A DNA stretch of 64,000 bases from NCBI GenBank assembly GCA_947179155.2, contig OX359282.1, positions 24,844,510 through 24,908,509 on the forward strand, read 5' to 3'. How positions within the stretch are numbered: position 1 is the stretch's first letter; the number at the start of each line of letters is the position of its first letter. Both the position numbers and the translations under genes were made by a program. This stretch comes from Hedera helix. Taxonomy: Eukaryota; Streptophyta; Magnoliopsida; Apiales; Araliaceae. The notes beneath the pieces were generated by a model. It had not been told where the DNA came from and did not search any database. It saw only the letters and a list, made by a program, of their open reading frames with translations. This document shows positions 12,830 to 25,738 of the stretch, piece after piece.

Positions 12830-13249
12830 AAATAAAAATGCACGTATTCTTAATTTTGAATGAATTAAAAAAAAATATATCTTTAATTTTAAAGTGGCGG
12901 TAAATTTAGGCAATAGAATATCCAGAAGTTGAAATTTAAAACAGTTTTGTTGATAAGATGCAATAAATTCCGATATAAATAAAATTCAACACACCTGTTG
13001 GAAGAGAGGAACCAAAATTCCACCTGCATAATTCAGTTGAAAGAAAGTTTATTTTGTTTATTTATTTATTTATTTTTATTTTTCCCTGCCTTTCTACATC
13101 TTCTTTTACTGTTATTAAGAATTTCGAGAGAAATAAAGAGAGAAAACGTGTAATGAATACCAGTCTTTTTACGCTAAAGAGATAAGAGAGTGCTAATTTT
13201 CTTCACGACATAGTCTCCCCTCTGAATGTAGCATCCTAAAGCACCAGTC

Positions 13250-13773
13250 TTTTGTATTTAAACCTTGAACTTGACTTTGAGTCTGTCAACTGTTTCACTT
13301 TTGAACAAGTCGTCCATGCATCTGTACATATACACATACACATATATTTTATTCAAACACGTGACACGTCTATCGCTATTCAGAGGAAAATGGATCGCCC
13401 AAATTCTTTTTAAAAAAATATTGTCTGTTACTATTAATATAGGGTTAAAATGTTATATATGAGCTATCCGTTTTTCATACGTAAAATATTGTCGGCTACT
13501 ATTAATATAGGGTTAAAATCAATTTCATTACTGATATATATTGTTGCCACTTTATGAATTTTTAATCAAAACTAATTCGCTTTTGAGTAGTTGCTAAAGT
13601 CAAGTGGCTAACTTGTCGTGTTATAAGTACGTACCACACATAAGGCTATATTAATCAGTCTTCATCTTCTTTGTCAACCAACTGCTCCTACATTACACAG
13701 AGTAATAAAACTCCATTTCTGTTTGCTTTTTTTAAATTAAGTTTAGTCCCAATAAAATCAAATGGTACTATTT
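13250..13773 (+). promoter_or_regulatory. Upstream region of the receptor kinase with W-box cores
   Basis: Four TTGAC cores (WRKY-binding W-box core) lie within about 500 bp of the start codon: plus strand at 13271, and reverse orientation (GTCAA) at 13285-13289, 13599-13603 and 13673-13677. A TATA-like ttataagta at 13621 or ctatatt at 13647 could set the transcription start. WRKY control is well known for defence-induced members of the LRR-I family. For this gene it is inference from motif density, and TTGAC is short enough to occur by chance. Confidence 0.4.
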
Positions 13774-16700
13774 ATGAGGAATTGGCTGTTCTTTCTTCCG
13801 GCGGTGGTCGCTCTTACCATTCCAACTGCAACTTCATCTGCAACTTCAAGGAATTTAATGTCGCATGATGATCATATTCCTGGTAAGTATATTTTGAAGG
13901 TTTTGTTTTCTGATTTTATAAATCTGTAAAGTAGCACTAATGCTACCTTCAATTATAAAAGAATGAAAAAGTTAAAATTTTTTGGATTTATAATTTTCGA
14001 ATTTAGATTAGCAATTTACTCTTTAATTAAATATTGCTGTGTTCGTAAATAGAGTATAATATAGGATTATAAACAATTAACTTCTGTCAATTTTTTTGGT
14101 CCAAATTTATTCATTTTTTGAACAGATAACTTTGTCTACTAATGTGATTGACCAAATGGTAATTCTTTTAATAATAATTATATCAAAATACATGTATTGA
14201 TATAAGCTATAATTATAATTCGGTAGAAATTTTTTACAATACATATCAAGATCACTATTCATCTTTCTTGTTAACTTTCCCCTAAAAAAAACTCGCAAAT
14301 AATTGAAAGTTACAAAAACTAAATTTTTACTAACAAATAGGAATGGATCATATCCTAACTCCTCCAATAGGGATCCGATAATTTATCATGCTAATACTTT
14401 TTGAATAAGTATACAAAATCAACCACAAAAATTAATCACAAAATTGATCTTGATTGTTAGAATTTAAGATGAAGAACGAAAAAGTAAGAACACGCGATAT
14501 ACCAAAGTTCACCAATTTGGCTAGTCCTGTTTATCTGATATATTCAATAGATGTCTCACACGCTCTACAATATTTCACACACCAAACAATTATTTTTATA
14601 GTAACTAGAAAACCCTAGTTGCTATAACATGGGCTAGACATGCACAGTAGGCCGGACTAGTCAGGCCTGGTCTGGGCTTGGTAGGCTTTGACCGTTAACC
14701 AGGCCAGGCCAGACTTTGTCTTTTGGGCCTATAGGCCGGGCCAGGTCGGACTTCTCGATCAAAGTCTGGCCTTTTGAGGCCTGTAGGTCAGGCCGGGCCA
14801 GACCTGTAGGCTAGGTTGGGTTAGGCCAGGCCAGTCCTTAGGCTGGGTCGGGTCAGGTCAGGCCTAAAAATGTAATCAACTAATTTTTAATATGAAATAT
14901 AAATATTAAATAAACTAACTACTAAATTAATTAAATGTATTGACAAAAAATTAAAAATGAATAATTAATCAATAATAAATAATGAGTCGGTTACAAATAT
15001 TTTGCTTCAAAATATTTTAAAAATATCTTTAAAATTCAAATCTTCTAAAAAATATAACCTTTTTGAAAGTTGTAATCACAAATTGTGATAAAAAAAATAT
15101 CCCACAAATCACTACCATAAAAAGTTGTCCCATTGGCAAGACCATACTTGTATGTAACATTTTTTTATTTTGTTTTTCTGGTGAACATTAAAAAGAAAAA
15201 TATGCATGTACATTGATCACCAGTAAAAACGTATTCATATTCTTGGTATTTGTATGAGACTGCCATAAAAAAATTCAAACTCATTCTGTACCACACCAAC
15301 ATAAGGTCATAAACAAAGAGATTCTGTACCACACCAACATGAGGTCATAAACATAGTTTATAGTTAAAACGAATTAGCTAGGCTGGGCCAGTCCTCTGCG
15401 TAGGCTGAGCCGGGCTTTTATGTCAAAATAGCAGCCTGTTCAAAGACTGTAGGCTGGACCGGCCTGGTCTGGGCTTTGACCAGGCCGAGCTTTGAGTAGG
15501 CCGGGCTTAGGCCAGGCCAGACCGGCTTGTGGGCTGTAGGCTTTTTGTGCATCTCTAACATGAGCTCAAACCCAATACATTAGTAAACCAAAGACTGGAC
15601 CACTAATAAATCCCCAAGCCCAATTACACCATTGCGCTTGGCTTCCAGGGGCGCTGCCCCCTTGCAACCCCTACTCACTTACCGGGGAGCGAGACCCCGA
15701 TCACCCTATCGTAGTGGTCATTAATCGAACTCGCAGAAGTATGTGTCAATCCTAACATTGATCATTAAAAAGTGGAGTTTTACATTAAAATTCGTGTCAT
15801 GTTCTACTTTTTAATGATTAAGATGGATGTAATAGTTAGATGTTATGTATCTAGACTTATCTATACTTTTTACGAGTTCAAATCTTCTTTCTGATTCTCT
15901 ATACAATTTCTTGTCTCATGTTATGTATTATTGTCAAATGTAATTTAGTCATTTACACGACATGCATAAATGAGTCAGAAAAATGGACAGCATATCTGAA
16001 TTCCTCTTTTTACACATCGTATTCACTTGTCTCGATCATTGCTATTTTCCAGGTTTCATAAGCATCGACTGTGGATTACCAAAAGATTCTGAAGTGTACA
16101 CCGATGATGAGACGAAAATCGTCTATACCTCAGACACGGGATACATAGATACAGGAGAGAGCAAGAACATAAAACAGAGCTCGAATTTAAACCCTAAATG
16201 GAAGATCCTTCAAACTGTCAGAAGCTTCCCTTCTGGCAAAAAAAATTGTTACACCCTTGAGCCTGATCAAGGCGGAGATAATAACTATCTGGTCCGAGCA
16301 ACCTTTATGTATGGAAATTATGATAATACTAATTCTCTCCCGAATTTCGACTTGTATCTCGGGCCAAATTTATGGGGCACAATAAGTTTTGACAATGTTA
16401 CTCACTTGGTTATCAAAGAGATAATTCATGTTTTGCCAACAGACTTTTTAGACATTTGTCTCATAAATACCGGCAAGGGAGTACCTTTCATATCGGCATT
16501 GGAGCTGAGACGTATTCAGAACAATACCATTTATAGATCTCCGGAAGGATCACTGGAAACTTGGGTGCGCTATGACTATGGTGGCGACACAACCAAACCA
16601 CCCATAAGGTTAGATTATTAATTATTTGTTAATGTTCTCATTTATCACTTAGTTTCATTTAACTATCTTTTTAATACATGTAGCTTATATAAGAGAGTTG

Positions 16701-17847
16701 ATTTGATAACTTATTATATGAAAATTGTTGTTGAAGTAGATTTTTTAGTGCATAAGTACTCTTAGTGGGATCTGGCTAGCTAGCGTGAAGTTAAAAAATG
16801 GTCAGACCTGTTACACCTGTAGATCAATGTTGCATCAGTAGATGCAACTATGTATGTGATTGCATTGGTGTACTAGCACAGCATATTTTTATCAATAAAA
16901 CTACGTGCCATTTCGATGCAACATGTTCCAATATATGCCTTAGAGTGATCAATTTTGAACTTCAAGGCGGCTAAAACCTTTTAGGGGAAGTTGAAATTTT
17001 TATGCACGAATTACAAATGTGTCCCTCTAAGTTGTCACTGAATTTCAATTTGGCACTTTAACGGAGAACAATCTCAATTAATCTGCTTCAAGTAACCAAA
17101 TTAATTCATTTGAGTCTTTCATGGCAAAAATCTCAATTGGCCACTGAAGAGTAGTTTTGCAATTAGGCCAAATTTTATGCTAGAATTCAAGCCATGATAT
17201 TTGTAGTAATTGTAGTTATTGACGGACGAGGTATTGACTTGGTGGAATATATTCTACATAGTTATTGTGAATATCAGACACGAAATAAGTAATTTTTATA
17301 TTGAATACCTTATGTTGGTTGTCAACAATATAAAGTCCTATATATATTTACTATGTCAAAGGTGGTTACCATATATGGTTAGATTATTCATTATTTATTA
17401 ATATTCTCATTTATCACTTAGTTTCATTAATTTAACCATATTTTTTTAAGACATGTAGCTCATATAAGATAGTTGATTTGATAACTTATTATATAAAAAT
17501 GTTGTTGAAGTAGATTTTTTTTGATGCAAAAGTACTCTTAGTGGGATCCGGCTGTCGTGAACTTCAAAAATGGTCAAGCATATAAGAAAATGTTGCATCA
17601 TTATATGCAACTTCTAATTGCATTGGTGTATAGCACATACTTTTTCATTATATGCCTCGACTGATCAATCTTTCTTAGGGTAAGTTAAAATTTATACTAT
17701 AATGTAAGATATTTGTAGTAATTGTAGTTATTGAGGGGCAAGCATTGAGGTAGTAAGATTCTACGTATTTGCTATGAATATCAAACACAAAGTAATTTCT
17801 AGATAACTTAGTGTTAGATATTCATAAATGTTATTGAGGTCGGTTAT

Positions 17848-17884
<37 letters not shown>

Positions 17885-20800
17885 CATCTTGAATTAAGCT
17901 AAAAAAAATATGTTTTTGATCCTGAAAAAGAGGAGGGAAAATGCGATTTTTTTCCACCTAGAGCTCCAAGTCTAATGGCTCCGAGGGGTTCAAACTCCGC
18001 CAAAAACATAATATAACCTAAAGGACTACTTTCATAACCCCATAGGGGATTCAGCTCATGTGAGGTTGCGTTAGGTTCTATAACCCTCACTCACCTTGAT
18101 AATAAATAGATTTTTAAGGCGGTTAAAAATGTCAAAATAATATACCGTCAGTTTAAATATGTATTTAACGATAATTTTATACTTATTTTAATAACAATTT
18201 AAACTTTTAACGACAATTATTATTCTGACAGTATAATTATTGCTAAAAAATTATCAGTGACTTTTTACCCACTCCTTACATTTAGTTCCCTGGCTTGGAA
18301 TCTAGGTACTTGGATGACATTTATGACCGTATATGGTATCCTGTTGTATCGAGTTATACCAGCGTTAACACTCCGCTTACTTCGGATAGCTTGAGTGAAA
18401 ATAGTTACAAACCTCCGGCTATGGTTATGAGAACTGCGATAACACCATCCTCAAATGGTTCCATATCCATCAGCTGGACACCGCCGGATGGCCATGCTGA
18501 ATATGATATTTACATGCATTTTGCCCAGATTGAACAATCTGAAAAACCGAGAAAGATTTTCATTGATCTGGATAATGAGAGTTGGATCGATCCATTTTCA
18601 CTGGTGTATCTCAAACCATTGACTAAATTTAACAGAGCTTCCCTGAAAGGATTGTTACTTGAATTCCAGATATACACCGATGATGATGAGTCCGGCCTTC
18701 CTCTTATTAATGCTATGGAGTTCTACAGAGTAAAACCATTCAGAAAGTTACCTACTCAACAAAATGATGGTATGTAACATTTTATTTTTCTTAATGACTT
18801 GTATATGTTATGATTGGATCTAGTTTACGTTTAAAACTTGCAACAATTTGTCAAGCATATAACAAACAGTTGTATCTATATAGCAACGTAGTTAATTGAT
18901 GTAGTTGGCTTAAGCAATCTAACTTTGTTGCAAAGATCAGATAGCTATATATGGATAGTAGGAATACATGAAAGTAAAATAAATAAATAAACTAAAAATA
19001 CAAATTTATGTTGTTTGGCAAATCTGGATTAACATTCTCTCCATATCCTTCAATTTCTCTCATTACACATTTAATAACACAAATATTGCATTAAAGGACG
19101 TAATAAAATTCATCGCAACTAATTTGTGACACAATAAAAATCTTTGCAACTATGGTCGCTAAAATAATATTTATATTGCATAATGTGTTTTGGGAGAAAT
19201 TAGAAGATAAGTGTAACAGAGGGGATCTTAATATGAAAAATCTATTTTCTATGTAGAAAATAACAATAATGGAAATCCAAAACTTTTTAATTTGCCACTA
19301 TTGTACTACCTCTTTGGGTTTTAATAAAAAAAAATTATTTTGACGGTAATAGAAAAACATAGAGAATCACCTTCACTAGATTTGAACAACTTTCTTTGTG
19401 TTTGTATAATGAAACCATTTAGTAACACAAAAAGGATGTCTTCAATTTTTTTATTTATATATATTTGACTGATATTTTTGGTTTGTGTTCTTGTATACCA
19501 ATCCAAACATCAGTTGAAGCTGTCACTAATATCAAGAAATTATATGGTATAAAGAAACACTGGCAAGGAGACCCCTGTCTTCCTCATCCCGAGTACATGT
19601 GGGATGGTCTGAACTGTAGTTACATTGAGAACGACAGCCCCAGAATTACGAAGTTGTGAGTTATCCATTGGATCATCATCTTTTTCAAAAGCACAAGCAT
19701 GACATTTAAAGTTAAAGTTTAATACACAAATAGTGAATGCATGACTGACGTTAGGATTGCGATACATCGTTAATGAAATTGACGAAATTACTTTTATTTT
19801 AATGATGTATTAAGATTCTAACATCGTTCAAATATACATCGTTAGCGTATCAAATTTTAACTCCAACATTTATTATTCAAAACAAACAAAAGCATAATGT
19901 TTCACTTTTAAAATTGTCCAGTGTTTTTGGATGGACTAGTGGCGGTCCTAGTTTTTATTATTAATTATTATTGTTGGTATGTCCGTCTTTTTAACCAACT
20001 ACTTTCTTACGATAGGAATCTATCATCAAGTGGTTTAGCTGGAGAGATAGCTCCAGTACTGGCTAATTTCAGATCATTACAATATCTGTAAGTATTAATT
20101 TCTTATTTTCAGTAATCATAATGCTTAAGCTGAAGAGACATAAAAGTCTTACATCGGGAAAATAAGTCCTGAAGACTCTGTATATAATTGATTTTTAATT
20201 AGATGATTTAAAATGCTACGTTCATAAGTATCACCCAATTAAATTTGTCTCCATATCTGGCTTAAAATTACACATAATCAGGTGTGTTGAAGATATAAAA
20301 ATCTCACATTAGGCAAATAGATTTGAATACTTAACTTATACCATTGATAATTAAGTTACTCTATTTATTATTATGTTAGTTTTGAGTTCGATATTTTAAC
20401 GGCATTTACATTGCAAAATTGTGTGTTTCCATTTTATACGGTTACAAAATTGTGATAACTTATTCTACTGTTTGACCGTACTTATTATGTAAATTCCAAA
20501 GAATTTTAAATGTAAATTGTTTAAATCGCTATATGCTCTATGTTATCCAATTAAAATTATTCGTATATTTCTCTCAAAATTAATTACGGGCCGTGTTTAA
20601 GATAAAAAAGTCTTCAATATATAACTTTAAGAAGTTTTCTATTAAATAACCTTAAATTTTTTCAGGGATTTGTCACACAACCAATTAAACGGAAACATAC
20701 CGGAATTCATATCCCAAATGCCATCCTTGAGGATCCTGTAAGTGTTGATACATATATTATGTTATTATGATACCTACTCTATGCCACAAACTGAAAGTAG

Positions 20801-23800
20801 CCTGTTTCTGTATTGCAGCAACTTAACAGGAAACAATCTTACTGGTTCGGTTCCTCAAAAACTTATGGAGAAAGTCAATCAAGGCATATTGTCCCTCAGG
20901 TTTACTTATACTCAAATTAAAGCTTGGAAATTCCATTTCTGCTTATTGCATAGCATTTTTTTTATTGAGGCTTAAAAACAATTCTATTTTTCTTTTTGCA
21001 AGTGTGGATGAAAATCCAGACCTTTGTTTGTCGTCGTGCACGAATGATAATAACAAGAAGATTATAGTTGCTGTTGTTGCAACTACTTTGCTATCTCTGG
21101 TGCTCTTAGTTGCTATAGTAATCTTTTGCAAATATAGAAGGATAAGGCCTCGAGGTAATTTCTTCACTCTTTTACTTTTGTGTTTATGCTGATTTTATGT
21201 TTTCGTTCTCGAGTTTGTCTAATTAGTAAACCTTTCTCTCAACGTACAATTATTTGTGCAACAATTATAACAAATAAAGGTATAATTAGAAGTGCAGAGA
21301 GTTGATCCAAAAGACACAGTTATGCACTAATAATTGTACAACGAGATAGCAAGTTGGTATATTGTAAAGTCACGTATCATATTTTCTCAGATTGGAAAAC
21401 TCAAGATATAGTTTTAGATTTTAATATGATAAAATCTTTATATGGTTGTCCTTGTTGCACTTGTTATGGACTCGTTTTGTTTAGATTTCTTGGTTGGTGC
21501 GAATGAAGATGGATCATTGAAGTCGAAACATAAAAGGTTCAGTTATTCTGAGATTAAGAACATTACCAACAACTTCAGAAGAGTAATTGGAAAAGGAGGA
21601 TCTGGAATAGTTTATTTTGGCTGCTTGAGAGATGGAACTCAAGTTGCTGTCAAAATACTCTCTCCATCATCAACTCACCTAAAGGAATTTCACACTGAGG
21701 TAAGATATTGACAATTCCCCAATACTCTTTATAATTAATTAGCTTATGCTCGGTCTACCCCAGTTCTACTATTTTTTTCAATACACAATTAATAAATATA
21801 TTCCATGACATAATAAATTCGAGACAAATAATGCCGTGGCTGATATTGTCACTATAAACAAAATTTGTGTGGCTAAATGTGTAGTGTAGGGGATCTTAAT
21901 CTACAAAAAAGAGTCATATATATGCTAGTTTTACAAATATTAAAAATGTATTATAAGCAATATTTATGTCCTTAAATACGTAGTGAGGAAAATTGGATAA
22001 AAGATATAATGGATGGGATCCTAATCTACAAAAAAGAGTCTCATTTGTTAATTTTACAAATATTAAATAAGTATATTGTTACTTGTGTACCCGAAAAATA
22101 ATAATCGGACGCACTACATTATGATATTATATCATTTTATTTCACCATCAAAATAAATGAGACTATATATATTCTTATATCACAAATGAGAACTTTTTAT
22201 TTATTTACTTATTTTTATTTTTATTTTGTTTGTAGAACAGAGGGAGTATTAACTAATTAATGTGAATTTCGTTCGCACATTTATGAGGAAGAGTAAATTT
22301 ATAAGTTACTGAGTAATTTTGAATTTCAGGTGCAACTCTTGATGAGAATTCATCATCGAAACTTGGCTTCTCTGGTTGGGTATTGTGATGAAGGTAGTAA
22401 CATGGCACTCATTTATGAATACATGGCTAATGGAAACTTGCAGCAACATCTGTCAGGTACCATCATGCATGCATGTTCTGCTATAAGGCTCTTAAGTTGT
22501 TTAATGATCAAATATGATTAACAACATTTGTACATTTTTTGAAATTCAACGCGATTAAAAACCAGCCCTTATCCAATAAATTGTTAAAATTAACCTTTTA
22601 GTGGTAAATGCACTTGTAGATTGGTATTCCCCTTTCTAGTTTACTTTGACAAAATTGTCCGGGACAAATATTGATAAGTTGCACTGAATAGTTCATAATT
22701 ACAGTTTTATCTTAGTAAATTAGACACTCTTATCTAGTTACCTAAGATGTCAAATTACCTAACATTATCTATGTAACTTCTCAAAAATTGTGCAAACTAT
22801 GAAATACTCTATGTTCTCAATTATAAGATCAGTTGACTTTTTAAAAGTCAATTTCAAATTTAAAATTGACATGAATTCATTTAGTACATATCAATACAAT
22901 TATAAATATTATAAACAACTTAACAAGTATTATTGATTATAAAATTTATTATTTTCAAAACTTAAATGAATCATATTAATTTTAAGTTTTAAAATATCTC
23001 AAATTGACTTTTAAGAAGTTAATATTAATCTTATATTTGAGACGGAGGGAGTATATGTTATAAATACATAAGCTTTCCAGGATCCCCATAAGTTTAATTT
23101 ATAATTGAATTGAAAATTGTTGACTGCAGAGGAAACTCCAATTGTTTTAAGTTGGAAACAGAGACTCCAAATTGCAGTTGATGCAGCACAAGGTTTGAAT
23201 TCTCAAAAACAATTTGGATTTTAATTTTTTTTCTTTTACAACTCAAATATAGGAAGTTGATATTTTCACATGAGAAGATGATATTTATGCATCAATCACA
23301 TGAAAGTGAGACATGAAAAAAACACATAAAAATATCATATTTTCACGTGAAAATATCAATTTCTTAAATATATATTGCTCTATGCGTACTGAATTATATA
23401 CTCAAAAAATGAAACTCAGGATTAGAGTATTTACATAATGGAAGCAAGCCACCCATAATCCACAGAGATATGAAGACTGCCAACATTTTATTGAGTGAAA
23501 AGCAGCAAGCCAAGATTGCAGATTTTGGGCTGTCCAGGATTATTGCCTCTGAAAGTGTAACTCATGTATCTACTGGAGTTGCTGGTACACATGGTTACCT
23601 TGATCCAGAGTAAGTTCTAATATTCCTTGTATGGTTACATATAAACATTTTTTTTCACTAAAAACTTCTTATAAAAGTAAATCATACAGTGAAAATGGGA
23701 GATACCTAGTGGGTATCTAAGTTATATAGTCTTTTCTATGTTTTTTAAGATTTTAATCCAGTCATACAAACGCAAAGAACTTTCATAGCTGATGTGTATC

Positions 23801-24735
23801 AACAATTTTATACTAATGATTTTTTTTTTTTGAAACTGTGAACCTTGAAAAGTAAACGTATTCTATGAAGTTATAATAGTGGTGCTCCACAATTTTGAAT
23901 TAATTTTTTTTTGTATTTCTTCACATTTTTGCATGCTCTTTCCATTTAAACGATTACACCTTATTAACGGTTTAGAAAAAATCGTTATATAAAGCTAGGA
24001 ACCCAATTGTTTGTGTATTATACTTTGACCACAAGATTTAAGAGTTCATCTTGTATCGATTTTCAATATTCCCGATTGGCTTAAAACCATTTGAGCCCGT
24101 GTTTTTTTTTCGTATTTTAAAAATAAATTCCAACAAAATAAAATAAAATAAGCACGAAGATATGAACTTTTTCTTTTGTGCATTGATGGTTTTAGATTCA
24201 GCTAGCTTATAGCTTATTTTAAATAAGCTGAAGTAAGCATTACCTTTTGGACTTATTTTGCTGCTATATTTAATTCTATTTTTTTATTTTTTTTATTTTA
24301 TTCAGATATTACACAACATACAAGTTAAATGAGAAGAGTGACGTTTACAGCTTTGGAATTGTCATATTGGAGCTAATCACCGGCCAGCCTGCCATAATTA
24401 GAGAGACTGAAAATATTCACATAGTTAAATGGGTAAAATCCATTCTTGCAAAAGGTGATATTCACAAAATTGTTGATCCAAGGTTAGAAGGTAATTTCAA
24501 TGTCAATTCTGCCTGGAAAGTTCTAGAAACTGCCATTGCATGTGTACCGTTAACCGCTATCCAGAGGCTGAGCATGAGTGAAGTATTGATGGATTTAAAA
24601 GAGTGTCTGGCCATGGAATATCATGAAGCTGATGAAAGAATAATGCAAAGCAATGAGGTAAATTTAAGCCGCAGTCATTCCCTTAGCTTATTGGCAGACC
24701 TCGAAACTGATGATGTGGGTCCCAGTCCTAGGTAG
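13774..24735 (+). CDS. LRR-I receptor-like kinase with malectin-like ectodomain (13 exons, 890 aa)
   Basis: A plasma-membrane receptor kinase expected to sense an extracellular ligand and phosphorylate Ser/Thr targets in the cytosol. Exons, joined by GT-AG sites and phase: 13774-13882, 16053-16608, 18306-18769, 19514-19655, 20016-20087, 20666-20737, 20819-20899, 21003-21154, 21485-21699, 22330-22456, 23130-23192, 23420-23609, 24306-24735. They total 2673 nt without a stop before TAG. Domains: signal peptide 1 to about 23; malectin-like region from GFISIDCG (37-44) to about 370; WQGDPC (393-398); LRRs about 418-495, with two identical-length 72-nt LRR exons; membrane span about 519-541; kinase with loop GKGGSG (585-590), Lys606, Glu621, HRD 699-701 and DFG 719-721. 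All catalytic residues are present, so an active RD kinase is likely. The length is usual for LRR subfamily I (the FRK1/SIRK/IOS1 group). Exon 1 was chosen because its ATG, hydrophobic leader and phase-1 donor match exon 2 exactly. The ligand is unknown. Confidence 0.92.
14635..15557. mobile_element. hAT-type MITE in intron 1, TSD ACATGRGC
   Basis: A 923-bp element in the first intron of the receptor kinase gene. Its ends are TAGACATGCACA and, from the right, TAGAGATGCACA. The flanking 8-mers ACATGGGC (14627-14634) and ACATGAGC (15558-15565) match at 7 of 8 positions. Both ends carry dense GGCCGGGCC/GGCCAGGCC subterminal repeats around an AT-rich, non-coding core. It belongs to the same general class as 11228-11950 but has different terminal sequences. 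Confidence 0.82.
15752..15839. mobile_element. Short foldback (MITE-like) element in intron 1
   Basis: Inverted arms ctaacattgatcattaaaaagtgg and ctactttttaatgatt...agttag surround a loop attaaaattcgtgtcatg almost identical to that of 12405-12512. The two are likely members of one small palindromic family. Confidence 0.65.
16590..17860 (+). repeat. Tandem duplication in intron 2, including the end of exon 2
   Basis: About 0.5-0.7 kb is repeated in tandem. 16616-16880 matches 17380-17640 (for example tttatcacttagtttcatt and gttgatttgataacttatta in both). 17180-17330 (gatatttgtagtaattgtag) matches 17700-17850. Just before copy two, 17351-17385 (ctatgtcaaaggtgg...atggttagatta) resembles the last codons and donor of exon 2, so the unit began inside exon 2. 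Copy one carries about 165 extra bases near 17000-17165. The duplicated donor-like site could act as a cryptic splice site. Confidence 0.75.
17850..17881. repeat. (TA)n microsatellite in intron 2
   Basis: An uninterrupted TA run in the receptor kinase's second intron. Confidence 0.9.
22805..23055. mobile_element. Stowaway-like MITE, copy 2, in intron 10
   Basis: It starts tactctatgttctcaattataagat and ends cttatatttgagacggagggagta. The inner segments (tcaaatttaaaattgacatgaa, aaacttaaatgaatcatattaat) match the element at 12565-12829. It lies wholly inside the intron between the exons ending at 22456 and beginning at 23130, so the coding frame is untouched. Confidence 0.78.
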
Positions 24736-24752
24736 TTAATATAGTTACCAAG

Positions 24753-24759
<7 letters not shown>

Positions 24760-24818
<59 letters not shown>
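24760..24818. repeat. (TA)n microsatellite just past the stop codon
   Basis: A TA run beginning about 25 bases after the TAG of the receptor kinase, so it would lie in the 3' UTR or at its end. Confidence 0.9.
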
Positions 24819-24819
<1 letters not shown>

Positions 24820-25439
24820 ATTATAATTCATTAGATTAATTTATTTGTGTAATTTTGATCAATTAATTACTGAGACTTGCTTTTGCAACTTATTCTTTTG
24901 TGGATCTACTAAAGTTGTAAAAGGTGCAGTGAGAAGGTCAATTATAATATGAGGTCACCTTGTTAATTGCTTGTTTATTATAAATATTAACACATACTGC
25001 AAGTTTTTTTCCCCACTTATATTGGTATATTTTTTCTTTAATTGGTTGCAATAAAATTTGGGAATGCTCTATGTTCTAAGGAGCATATATATATAGTTAA
25101 TTCTCCCAATCTGAAATAACACATTTATAGTTAATTGCATAAACTTTGAACAATTAAATGTAACTACATAATGAGTTTTGACAAATGCGAAAACGCAATA
25201 ACGATATCATTCCAAAGCAACAAACTTGAGGGTCAAGTTAGAATAATAGTTCTTTTAATATAAGCTATTATTTGCTAAATTAAATTTATATAAAAAATAG
25301 GTGTACAAAAGGTTAAGGGGCAAACTCCATACCAGTATTCCATAACCATCCTAGGGACGGTAGTGTTAAATATGGTTGGCAATAAGTAAATGATTAACTC
25401 CAGCATACATGGCATATTTTCTAAATTTATTAGGAGCAT
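24819..25439. other. 3' flank of the kinase gene, non-coding
   Basis: AT-rich DNA with no reading frame I can support. Poly-A signal-like aataaa sequences occur (for example near 25050), but no terminator can be fixed. Confidence 0.4.
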
Positions 25440-25625
25440 GAAATTTACATTTAATGATGTGGGTAATTTCACGAGCAAGACATATGACATGTGTTTGTTG
25501 GGTTCTCCTTGAATCCGGGCATTTCTCTCCCTCCACACAAAGTAGTAGACCACTGCAGCGACAACCAATGATAAGACTGTTCTTTTAATTTTCGAACAGT
25601 TCAGTCCCAAAACAAAGGCAATAAT
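25440..25625 (-). pseudogene. LINE/zf-RVT-type remnant
   Basis: On the minus strand a short open stretch contains LSLVVAAVVYYFVWRERNAR followed by IQGEP. The AAxVYxxWRERNARI pattern is characteristic of the C-terminal tail that follows the zinc-binding region of plant non-LTR reverse transcriptases. Nothing of the reverse transcriptase core or endonuclease was seen nearby, and the frame loses similarity downstream. This is a small 3' relic. The family assignment rests on this one motif. Confidence 0.5.
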
Positions 25626-25636
25626 GGACTACCAAT

Positions 25637-25738
25637 CACTGTGAAAACCTCTCCAATCAAATGGTTGTTATGCTAGATAGCAAGTCCTAATCTCTGTGAA
25701 AACCTCTCCAACGTTGTTATGCTAGATAGCAAGTCCTG
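25637..25738. repeat. Short tandem duplication, about 50 bp
   Basis: ctgtgaaaacctctccaa...gttatgctagatagcaagtcct occurs twice in a row. The first copy has 8 extra bases. Confidence 0.85.

Noticed and set aside
22074..22250. gagggagta end in intron 9 suggesting a third Stowaway-like MITE
   Set aside because: Only one end was visible; no matching inverted repeat on the other side.
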